Source: a virus. Taken from it: a stretch of 64,000 nt of DNA. Below, in pieces: positions 57,406-64,000 of the stretch. The translations under genes were made by a program, and so were the position numbers. Numbering within the stretch: position 1 is the stretch's first letter; each line of letters begins with the position of its first letter. The notes below the pieces were generated by a model. It worked only from the letters and a program-made list of their open reading frames with translations. It was not told the origin of the DNA and ran no database searches. The DNA is taken from positions 62,001-126,000 of IMG/VR virus record IMGVR_UViG_3300037485_001282. One strand, 5' to 3'.

Positions 57406-57413
57406 TATAAATA
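57406..57413 (+). promoter_or_regulatory. Late promoter TATAAATA, second before gene 18
   Basis: An exact motif 29 nt before the ATG. Tandem late promoters fit the very high demand for sheath protein. Confidence 0.75.
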
Positions 57414-57442
57414 AACATAAGAGAAACTATAAGGAGCTTGGT

Positions 57443-59446
57443 ATGGCACTTTCACCTGGAATCGAATCGATTGAACGCGATATAACAGTAAGAATTCCAA
57501 CAGTAACATCAAGTGTTGGTGCGATTGTTATTGCTGCTGAGAAGGGTGCTATAAACAAGCCCCTTTTAATTAACGACGAAAAACAATATAGAGAAACTTT
57601 TGGTGAGCCTGATGATGTCAATTATCGTCACTGGTTTACTGGAGCAGCTTTCCTAAAATCGTCTGATCAACTTTGGGTTGTTCGTACTGAAGATAAGACA
57701 AAAATGGTTGCTGGTTTAACTATCGGAACTTCTGGTGGTCTTACTTCTTGTGGAACTCCTCTAATCAGTTCTTACCCAACACCAAAAGCATCCGAATACT
57801 TCCCATTAAGTTACGATAATGTCAGTGACGAGGAAGCAAAAGTTGGATCTGTTCCAGTATTCAATACTGGAAACGGCAAAGAAATTTTCCACATTTATGC
57901 TGTTGGTGCTGGTCCATATTACGAAGGAGTTGAAGTTGTTACAATCAACTCTCTCGACTATAAGACACTTTTAGAACTTAAAGAAGAATATGTTCAAGCC
58001 ACAACTACTCAACAAAAACAAGCAGTTGCTAAGAAATACTACACTGGAACTCCAGCAACTTCTGCTGATGCAATTTGGGCTGGTTCTACTGCCCCAGCAT
58101 CTGGCGATGCTTACTACGTTGACAGCGGCAACTATCTTGCTTGCTCATTAATTAAAGACGATGTTATTTCTTCCGAAGTTGTTGATAATCAAGTAGTTTG
58201 GTCAGTTGATACTGGTCTTTTGAATACTTATACTTCATTCTCATTCGGCCCACAAGCAAATTACGACTCAAACACCAGAGTATATAGTAATAGTGATGAG
58301 TTCGCAGTCATGGTATTTGATCCAAACGGCAATCTCGCTGAACAATATATTGTATCAAATGAAATCGATAAGTTAAATGACGCTGGTCAGAAAATGTTCG
58401 CTCCAGATGTAATCAATGAAAGCAGTAACTTCATTTATTTCTTCATCGGTGGGGATCCTTCTGAGGCTGGTGGAATTGAGCCAGTAACAACTGGTAAAGT
58501 TAACTTGGCTGGCGCTGACGCATTAACCACAGACTTGTCACAATTAAGTGGCGAGATCGAAGAACAATGGAGAGAATGGTTTGCTAATAAAGAAACCTAT
58601 CAAATCGACTTAACTTTCGATCCCGACTATCCAACTGTTCTCAAACAAGCATTGGACGATATTAGCAAAAATATTCGTAAAGACTGTTTTACCCTTTTGA
58701 ATGTTCCTGAAAGCGTAATGGTAAATACTTCTACTCATCGCCCAATCGCACAATATATTACTTCAATGAAGAACTATGTTGCAAATACTCTTAATATTGA
58801 TTCATCTTACTCAGCAATTTATGGACAATATTTCAAGATTTATGATAGATTCAATGAAAAGAACCGTTGGGTTCCTGTTACTGGATATGTCGCTGCTAAT
58901 ATAGCAACTTCGGATTTCAGTACTGCACAATGGAATGCTCCTGCTGGTTTTGCTAGAGGCGTAATTGACGGAATAGTTGATGTTGCAATTACTCCATCCC
59001 AAGCACAGCGCGATGTTATGTACTCAAATAAGATCAATGCTATTGTTAACTTTAATGGTCAAGGCATCGTTATTTGGGGACAAAAGACTATGCAAGGTCG
59101 CCCAAGTGCATTCGATAGAATCAATGTTCGTAGATTGTTCCTACACCTCGAAAGAAGTATCGAAAAGTTAGCTAGATATTTCATCTTCGAAATTAACGAC
59201 GAAACCACAAGATCAAGATTCCGTGGAATTGTTAATGGTTTCTTGGCAGAAATCAAATCTCGTAGAGGCGTAACTGATTTCTTAGTAGTTTGTGACTCAA
59301 CTAATAACGGTCCAGATGTTATTGATCGAAATGAATTTGTTGCTGAAATTTTAGTTAAGCCAAGCAGAGCAATCGAATTCGTTAGACTCGTATTTACTGC
59401 TGTTAGTACTGGGGTTAGTTTCTCAGAAGTAGTTGGTAGAGGTTGA
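57443..59446 (+). CDS. 18: Tail sheath protein gp18
   Basis: Contractile sheath subunit. 667 aa, like T4 gp18. It starts LSPGIESIERDITVRIPTV, with AIVIAAEKGAINKPLLINDE, the usual sheath N-terminal strand exchange region. The C-terminal core is QNRINAIVNF-like (NKINAIVNFNGQGIVIWGQKT), INVRRLFLHLERSIEKLARYF and SRFRGIVNGFLAEIKSRRG. Codon use is biased, as in other abundant proteins. Confidence 0.96.
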   Translation: MALSPGIESIERDITVRIPTVTSSVGAIVIAAEKGAINKPLLINDEKQYRETFGEPDDVNYRHWFTGAAFLKSSDQLWVVRTEDKTKMVAGLTIGTSGGLTSCGTPLISSYPTPKASEYFPLSYDNVSDEEAKVGSVPVFNTGNGKEIFHIYAVGAGPYYEGVEVVTINSLDYKTLLELKEEYVQATTTQQKQAVAKKYYTGTPATSADAIWAGSTAPASGDAYYVDSGNYLACSLIKDDVISSEVVDNQVVWSVDTGLLNTYTSFSFGPQANYDSNTRVYSNSDEFAVMVFDPNGNLAEQYIVSNEIDKLNDAGQKMFAPDVINESSNFIYFFIGGDPSEAGGIEPVTTGKVNLAGADALTTDLSQLSGEIEEQWREWFANKETYQIDLTFDPDYPTVLKQALDDISKNIRKDCFTLLNVPESVMVNTSTHRPIAQYITSMKNYVANTLNIDSSYSAIYGQYFKIYDRFNEKNRWVPVTGYVAANIATSDFSTAQWNAPAGFARGVIDGIVDVAITPSQAQRDVMYSNKINAIVNFNGQGIVIWGQKTMQGRPSAFDRINVRRLFLHLERSIEKLARYFIFEINDETTRSRFRGIVNGFLAEIKSRRGVTDFLVVCDSTNNGPDVIDRNEFVAEILVKPSRAIEFVRLVFTAVSTGVSFSEVVGRG

Positions 59447-59489
59447 ATTAGGTAGGTCAGATTAGATTAAATAAACACAGGAGAAAACC

Positions 59490-60152
59490 ATGCCATTCCC
59501 ATCAGACGTAGAATCAATGAATCTTTATAGTTTCCGTCAAACTATTAGAGATGTTAGTCGTCCTTATCTGTTTATGGTCGAGATGCCAAATATTGATACT
59601 AGTGCCGCTAAGTTAACCGCTTTTGCGAGAACTACATCATTACCAAAGTATTCTCTTTCTACAATTGATATTCCGTTTCAATCACAGAAACTTAAATTGG
59701 CTGGTCCAGCTAACATTGAAGGAACTTGGCAGGTTGAGTTTCTCTGTGACGAACTACATACTTTACGAAATAAATTCCTTAGTTGGGCTCAGATTGGGTT
59801 CGATATTCAAAGACTTCAAGCTGGTGCTCCGTCTTCTTATAAGTATGATTTAGCTAAAGTTGTTCAATTAGCTCGTAATGGCGCTAGAATTGCACAATAT
59901 CAGTTCGTTGGCCTATTCCCAACTTCAGTTGGTGAAATTCAATTATCACACGAAGAACAAGGTTACGCTAAGTTCCCAGTAGAATTCGCGTATGATTACT
60001 ATACTATCGATCAAGCAAATTCATTTGACGTTAACTCAAGTGCATTCCAAATTGGCGCTACTGGTATTGGTGCTACTACTGACTTGGCTGCATTGGCTGG
60101 CGCAACTAATATCAATGAAGTAACTGGTACTATTGGTAACAACGGGGGCTGA
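59490..60152 (+). CDS. 19: Tail tube protein gp19, main copy
   Basis: The inner tail tube subunit. 220 aa, longer than T4 gp19 because of an Ala/Thr/Gly-rich C-terminus. FRQTIRDVSRPYLFMVEMPNI near the start, WQVEFLCDELHTLRNKFLSW, and VGLFPTSVGEIQLSHEEQ with FAYDYYTID are tube-protein features. It directly follows gene 18. CAGGAGAAAACC is the ribosome site, and a strong terminator follows. Confidence 0.94.
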   Translation: MPFPSDVESMNLYSFRQTIRDVSRPYLFMVEMPNIDTSAAKLTAFARTTSLPKYSLSTIDIPFQSQKLKLAGPANIEGTWQVEFLCDELHTLRNKFLSWAQIGFDIQRLQAGAPSSYKYDLAKVVQLARNGARIAQYQFVGLFPTSVGEIQLSHEEQGYAKFPVEFAYDYYTIDQANSFDVNSSAFQIGATGIGATTDLAALAGATNINEVTGTIGNNGG

Positions 60153-60175
60153 GATTAATTTTTAAGATCGATTTA

Positions 60176-60215
60176 TTAGCCCTAGATCGAATTAAACGAT
60201 CTGGGGCTAATTTTT
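60176..60215 (+). terminator. Strong terminator between the two tail-tube genes
   Basis: A 14-bp stem, TTAGCCCTAGATCG (60176-60189) with CGATCTGGGGCTAA (60197-60210; one T-G pair), then TTTTT. The second tube gene starts only 10 nt later with no clear promoter of its own. Confidence 0.93.
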
Positions 60216-60224
60216 AAGGAAAAA

Positions 60225-60935
60225 ATGCCATTCCCATCTAATAATCTTTACAATAAAGATAACGACATGAATCTTCTTGATTTCAGGAAGATAATTAATG
60301 ACGTTTCTAGATCTTATTTGTTTATGTTGGAGATGCCGAACATCGATACCGATGCGAGAAAATTAACATCATTCGCTAGATCAACGACAATGCCTGGATA
60401 TAATATCGAAGAAACTTCTTTTAAATTTCAAACAGCTACAATAAAACTAGGCTATGGGGCTACTTTTAATGATTGGACCGTTGAATTTTTAAACGATCAA
60501 GTTTATTCTTTAAGAAGTAAATTTTTGGCTTGGATGTCGCAAATATATGATCCAGTTAGAGTTATGTCAATGTCAGCCAATTCCTATAAGTATGATGGTG
60601 TTAAAATTCATCAATTATCTAGAACTGGGAAAAAAGTTCAAACATGTCAATTTGTTGGGCTATTTCCTAAATCAATATCAGATATTAACTTAAAACACGA
60701 TGCGACTGAATTGCAGACATTTACGGTTAATTTCGCTTATGATTATTTTACTATTGATTCTGGAAACCCTCTGGAAGCGACAATAGACCTCGCTACAGGA
60801 AATACGGACGGAAATGGTATAGGATTGAGTGGGATCGTGGGAAGAGCGCCAGCAGCGGGAACTCCGCAAAATAACGTAGCTGGAGTATTTGATGTATATG
60901 GTGGAATGAAGAAAGCAAAATCCGCATTAATATAA
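60225..60935 (+). CDS. Second tail tube-like protein (gp19 paralogue)
   Basis: A 236-aa protein clearly related to the gene before it: DFRKIINDVSRSYLFMLEMPNI, WTVEFLNDQVYSLRSKFLAW, CQFVGLFPKSISDINLKHD and FAYDYFTID align with gp19. It has an extra N-terminal segment (FPSNNLYNKDNDMN) and a different C-terminus. Codon use is ordinary, not highly biased. Lying just behind a strong terminator, it is probably made at low level, so it may be a minor tube, tube-initiation or tail-tip variant. Confidence 0.85.
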   Translation: MPFPSNNLYNKDNDMNLLDFRKIINDVSRSYLFMLEMPNIDTDARKLTSFARSTTMPGYNIEETSFKFQTATIKLGYGATFNDWTVEFLNDQVYSLRSKFLAWMSQIYDPVRVMSMSANSYKYDGVKIHQLSRTGKKVQTCQFVGLFPKSISDINLKHDATELQTFTVNFAYDYFTIDSGNPLEATIDLATGNTDGNGIGLSGIVGRAPAAGTPQNNVAGVFDVYGGMKKAKSALI

Positions 60936-60950
60936 AAAATATCTTTTATA

Positions 60951-60980
60951 TTGTCAATAAAATTTAGTTTATGATATAAT
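60951..60980 (+). promoter_or_regulatory. Sigma70-like promoter of tnpB
   Basis: TTGTCA (60951-60956), an 18-bp spacer and TATAAT (60975-60980), 6 nt before the tnpB ATG, so the mRNA would be leaderless or nearly so. Confidence 0.65.
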
Positions 60981-60986
60981 ATTACC

Positions 60987-62117
60987 ATGAACCTGACCAT
61001 TAAATGTAAACTATTAGCTAACCAAGAACAACATCAGCAATTGCGGGACGTAATGATAGCATTTAATAATGCTTGTAACTGGGTTAGTGAAGTTTGTTTT
61101 AATAAAAAGATTTTTAATAAGTTCGGACTACATAAAGAAGTTTATTACGAAACAAGACAGCGTTTTAATCTTTCTAGTCAGATGGTTATTCGAGTAATAG
61201 GCAAAGTAGCGGATAGTTATAAAGATTTTAAAAAGCGAGAAACCCAGCACGAATTTAAAGATTTAGGGGCAATCGATTACGACGAAAGAAATTTCGGAGT
61301 CAAAAAAGATGGAATTTCTATTTCTATCTTAGGTGGAAGAACAATAATGGATTATCGTTCAAGAAAACCTCTCTCAGAATACAAAATTTGTAGCCAGTGC
61401 AAACTATCCTATGATAAGCCAAAGAACAAGTTTTATGTTTTGTTGTCGGTTGAAGAGATGGAACCAGTTCCAGATAAAGTTGAAAATTTTATTGGTGTTG
61501 ATATGGGAATTGTTAAGTTGGCAACTTGTTCTGATGGAGAAATTTTTACTGGTGAAGCAGTTGAGAATCATAGAGTTAAACTAACATTATTAAAGACGAA
61601 ATTGCAGAGTAAGGGAAGTAAGTCAGCGAAACGGCATTTAAAAAAGATTTCGAGAAAAGAAGGAAGGTTTAAGAGAGATGTAAATCATTGTATTAGCAAG
61701 AAGATAGTAAAGAAAGCAAAGGCACTTGGCGTCGGGGTAAAGATCGAAGATCTTTCTTTTGACAACAAAGAACCAGTTATGAAGTTTAACCAGAAACAGC
61801 GTGATAATAACGCTAAGATGGGTAAATGGGCTTTCGGTCAATTGACCAACTATCTTGGGTATAAGGGGAAAAGAGCAGGAGTTCCTGTTTTGTTTGTTAA
61901 TCCCGCTTATACTTCGCAAAAATGCAGCAAGTGTGGACATACTGAAGAAGATAACCGTCTGTCCCAATCTGAATTCTGTTGTATATCCTGTGGATACAAA
62001 GAAAACGCAGATATTAATGCTGCAATTAATATTTCTCGGGCTGCCGTCAACCAGCCTATTGTAGCCACTAGAAAAAGTGCGTTACAAGCCCCGCTATTAA
62101 TTGGTGTGGGTAGTTGA
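60987..62117 (+). CDS. tnpB: Solitary TnpB (IS200/IS605-type RNA-guided nuclease)
   Basis: A 376-aa TnpB. RuvC residues are present: D172 (IGVDMGIVKLA), E254 (VKIEDLSF), D342 (ENADINAAIN). The zinc ribbon has C313, C316, C332 and C335 (CSKCGHTEED, CISCGY); another CSQC lies at 135-138. No tnpA transposase is nearby. It interrupts the tail operon between the second tube gene and the gp26 gene. TnpB proteins of this family use an RNA transcribed from the 3' end of their gene to cut target DNA; here the gene end forms a hairpin with GTTGAC. Activity is inferred from intact residues. Confidence 0.93.
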   Translation: MNLTIKCKLLANQEQHQQLRDVMIAFNNACNWVSEVCFNKKIFNKFGLHKEVYYETRQRFNLSSQMVIRVIGKVADSYKDFKKRETQHEFKDLGAIDYDERNFGVKKDGISISILGGRTIMDYRSRKPLSEYKICSQCKLSYDKPKNKFYVLLSVEEMEPVPDKVENFIGVDMGIVKLATCSDGEIFTGEAVENHRVKLTLLKTKLQSKGSKSAKRHLKKISRKEGRFKRDVNHCISKKIVKKAKALGVGVKIEDLSFDNKEPVMKFNQKQRDNNAKMGKWAFGQLTNYLGYKGKRAGVPVLFVNPAYTSQKCSKCGHTEEDNRLSQSEFCCISCGYKENADINAAINISRAAVNQPIVATRKSALQAPLLIGVGS

Positions 62118-62118
62118 C
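62080..62118 (+). ncRNA. Possible 3' end of a TnpB guide RNA (right element end)
   Basis: 62089-62096 can pair with 62102-62110 (CCCCGCTA with one bulge), followed by TAGTTGAC, which includes the tnpB stop. This CAAGCCCC-hairpin-GTTGAC layout is common at right ends of IS200/IS605-type elements, where the guide segment begins immediately after. If so, the guide would start at about 62119. Structure drawn by eye. Confidence 0.5.
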
Positions 62119-62168
62119 GATCGAGATGCCAAAAGATTAAAGACAAAAACCAACAAGGAGACATTCAA

Positions 62169-62966
62169 ATGTCAGATCGACCAACTTTTTCAGCTAGTGA
62201 CTTAAAGAAACTATTAGCTACTAAATCTTCCCCAGAGAATGTAGTAAAACTATGCTACAGTCAAAGAGAAGTTTATATTAAGCCAATTAAGATTAAGGAT
62301 AAGAAAGAAATCTTAAAGTCCATTGAAACTAAGAATGAAGTAGTTATCAATAAAGCCTTTGATGATATTTTGGAAAAATTCGTAGAAGCCGTAGATGGTC
62401 AAGAGTTTACTATTGGTGAACTTACGACTCAGGAACGTCAGCAACTTTTAGTTCATATTAAAGTCGCCGCTTCGGGAACTAACGCTAATATTATGCACGA
62501 ATGTCCAGCATGTGGCGACGTTAATCAGAATATTAAATATGATTTATCAAAAATGTACGTGAAGAACTACGTGAAGCCAGAAACTGGAGAAGAGATAATT
62601 ATTTCCACTCTCTCAGGAACCATTAAGGTTAAATTAGGTCCAGTTACAAGAAATAAAGAAATTGAGATTGAAAACTATATTAAGCGAAACAAGATAACGC
62701 AAACAACCGAAAAGAACTTCGTCATGATGGCTGCTGCTATTAAATCAATTTCTATTGTTCAGGATGATATAGAGAATGAAGTTAGCATGAGTATGGCGGA
62801 ATTAATTGATATTTTCGATAGTTTACCAGAGAATGAACTTGAGAAAATAATGAATTATTTCAAGTCTTCTGACTTCGGAGCAAAAATGCCGTTTGATTTT
62901 AAGTGTCAAAAATGTGGACACGAATCAGAACAAGAGGTCAACGTTATAGCTTTTTTTATCAATTGA
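62169..62966 (+). CDS. 26: Baseplate hub assembly protein, gp26-like
   Basis: A 265-aa protein of the T4 gp26 baseplate family. It starts FSASDLKKLLATKSSPENVV. Two zinc ribbons are formed by CPAC (about residue 113) paired with CQKC at the C-terminus (KCQKCGHESEQEVNV), typical of the marine T4-like form. It follows the tube genes once the TnpB insertion is discounted. TGATG overlap with the next gene. Confidence 0.85.
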   Translation: MSDRPTFSASDLKKLLATKSSPENVVKLCYSQREVYIKPIKIKDKKEILKSIETKNEVVINKAFDDILEKFVEAVDGQEFTIGELTTQERQQLLVHIKVAASGTNANIMHECPACGDVNQNIKYDLSKMYVKNYVKPETGEEIIISTLSGTIKVKLGPVTRNKEIEIENYIKRNKITQTTEKNFVMMAAAIKSISIVQDDIENEVSMSMAELIDIFDSLPENELEKIMNYFKSSDFGAKMPFDFKCQKCGHESEQEVNVIAFFIN

Positions 62967-63244
62967 TGCTAATGAACTCCTGTTACCAGCAGGAGCTTAA
63001 TTATGAAATAGAGTTACTCTGTTGGGGTGATAAGTTATTTACTTACTCCGAAGTAGAAAATCTAGATACTCATGAGTTTGAAGTGTTTAGGACTATCTTT
63101 AAGGAAAAAGCAGAGTCAGAAGCTAAAGCCAAGCAAGAGTTCATTAAAAATACTTTTGAATTTGCTAGAAAATGCGTAGAAGTCATTTGTAAAACTATTT
63201 CAGGTGCGTTCGGAACAAAAACGACTTCTAATAAAGTTAATTGA
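62966..63244 (+). CDS. Small baseplate-hub region protein, possibly gp51-like
   Basis: A 92-aa protein starting MLMNSCYQQELNYEIELL, overlapping the gp26 stop by one base. It is helical, with FEVFRTIFKEKAESEAKAKQ and a C-terminal FARKCVEVICKTISGAF. T4-like phages usually have a short gene here that helps gp26 build the hub (gp51), and position supports that reading; sequence similarity is too weak to be sure. Confidence 0.5.
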   Translation: MLMNSCYQQELNYEIELLCWGDKLFTYSEVENLDTHEFEVFRTIFKEKAESEAKAKQEFIKNTFEFARKCVEVICKTISGAFGTKTTSNKVN

Positions 63245-63255
63245 TTTTTAATTTT

Positions 63256-63263
63256 TATAAATA
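63256..63263 (+). promoter_or_regulatory. Late promoter TATAAATA
   Basis: An exact motif only 9 nt before the ATG at 63273, again giving an almost leaderless late message. Confidence 0.65.
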
Positions 63264-63272
63264 AAGATAATT

Positions 63273-64000
63273 ATGGCTTCAAATTTCACCACAGATCAAC
63301 TTAAAAAGATGCTTCAAGAGAACCAAGCGAAATTGGATTCTCTTGACTCATCTGATATAGTTGCTTCTAAGGAACTAAAAAAGTCTATTGATAAGATCTC
63401 TAAGTTACTTTTAAGGACCGAGAAAGGTATCTTAAAGGAACTTAAAGAATCTAATAAAAAGAATCAAAAGAAAAAAGATGACTCAGTAGATATTAAACGT
63501 TTAGCCGAAGAAAATAAAAAGGATCTTAAGAATAGGTTTTCTGAGTTTTATCAGAGAAATCAATTAAATAGAAAAGCTATCAACGATTCATATATTAGAA
63601 AAATCGACGATATAAATCATAGATATAAAAAGGATCTTAGAAAAGCGTTTTCTACTTTAAATGAAAATTTGCACGCAGATATTTTAGTAAATCAGAAAGT
63701 TATTGAAAAATATCTTAATAGATTTGCTGACTATATGACCGAAAAAATAACGAAAGTATTTAATGTTGCTTTTAGTTATTTAAAAAACGCTACATTAAAC
63801 GCTTTTAGTAAAATTAAAGGATTAGTCACATCATTAGGAGATAAGTTAGGTTCTGTTATTAAAGGTACTTGGGAGAAACTTAAAGGAGCTATATTTCATC
63901 CAATTGATTCAGTTAAGACTATAATTAGTAACTCTTTAAGTTATGTTTGGCAAGGTATAAAGAAAATAGGATCATTAATAAAAGATGCTTTCGTGTTTGT
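63273..64000 (+). CDS. Start of a large tail or hub protein (runs off the window)
   Basis: The frame is open from the ATG at 63273 to the end of the window (242 codons, incomplete). It starts MASNFTTDQLKKMLQENQAK. A long, lysine-rich helical region with coiled-coil character follows (to about residue 130), then an amphipathic helical part with repeated KIKGLVTSLGDKLG-type and AIFHPIDSVKTIISNSL segments. The composition and place suit a tape-measure or tail-hub protein. Without the rest I cannot decide. Confidence 0.55.
   Translation, partial: MASNFTTDQLKKMLQENQAKLDSLDSSDIVASKELKKSIDKISKLLLRTEKGILKELKESNKKNQKKKDDSVDIKRLAEENKKDLKNRFSEFYQRNQLNRKAINDSYIRKIDDINHRYKKDLRKAFSTLNENLHADILVNQKVIEKYLNRFADYMTEKITKVFNVAFSYLKNATLNAFSKIKGLVTSLGDKLGSVIKGTWEKLKGAIFHPIDSVKTIISNSLSYVWQGIKKIGSLIKDAFVF

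Overview
The window is a 64 kb piece of an AT-rich, T4-like large myovirus genome. The evidence is a near-complete set of T4-type replication and recombination genes (61, regA, 62, 44, 45, 32, 41, uvsX, 43, 55, 47, 46, uvsW, uvsY-like, rnh), a T4-ordered morphogenesis block (4, 20, 21, 22, 23, 13, 14, 15, 16, 17, 18, 19, 26), and many copies of the T4 late-promoter motif TATAAATA. The host is not identified. The gene style (two fractured genes with split inteins, gp26/gp62 forms like those of marine relatives) suggests an aquatic Gram-negative bacterium, but that is inference.

Layout. 1-5266 (minus): a tightly overlapping cassette of methyltransferases, glycosyltransferases and two fused nucleotide-sugar enzymes. 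5291-14816 (minus): primase, RegA, clamp loader, sliding clamp, two membrane-type proteins, gp32, a small HTH protein, gp41 helicase and UvsX. 14912-16050 (plus): two late, lysine-rich unknown proteins. 16095-16820 (plus): a promoter, a 22-codon leader peptide, an attenuator-like terminator and six tRNA genes. 16827-21642 (minus): gp43 DNA polymerase broken into two genes by a split intein with a homing-type endonuclease gene between. 21642-23121 (minus): a small protein and a glycosyltransferase. 23179-28041 (plus): gp55, gp47 and gp46, with gp46 also fractured by a split intein plus endonuclease. 28022-34233 (minus): a large unknown protein, a repeat-containing intergenic region, a glycosyltransferase, UvsW and two UvsY-like proteins. 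34277-64000 (plus, except gp4): unknown virion-type proteins, RNase H, head genes, neck genes, terminase, sheath, two tail-tube paralogues, a solitary TnpB, baseplate-hub genes and the start of a large tail-type protein.

The most striking discovery is at 16095-16820. All six tRNAs (Leu-UAG, Tyr-GUA, Ser-GGA, Ser-CGA, Ser-GCU, Ser-UGA) are class II, with a long variable arm. Upstream is a short ORF in which residues 5-17 are only Leu, Ser and Tyr. Its codons include one matching every anticodon in the cluster. It is followed by competing antiterminator and terminator hairpins. This looks like a leader-peptide attenuator that senses loss of class II tRNAs and then releases replacement tRNAs. 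It is a candidate undescribed phage regulatory or counter-defence system.

Expression logic: minus-strand replication genes have sigma70-like -10 boxes and strong AAGGA-type ribosome sites. Plus-strand structural genes have TATAAATA boxes that should be read by host RNA polymerase carrying the phage's own gp55. Both intein-nested endonuclease genes have their own TATAAATA box. Five clear Rho-independent terminators punctuate the plus strand.
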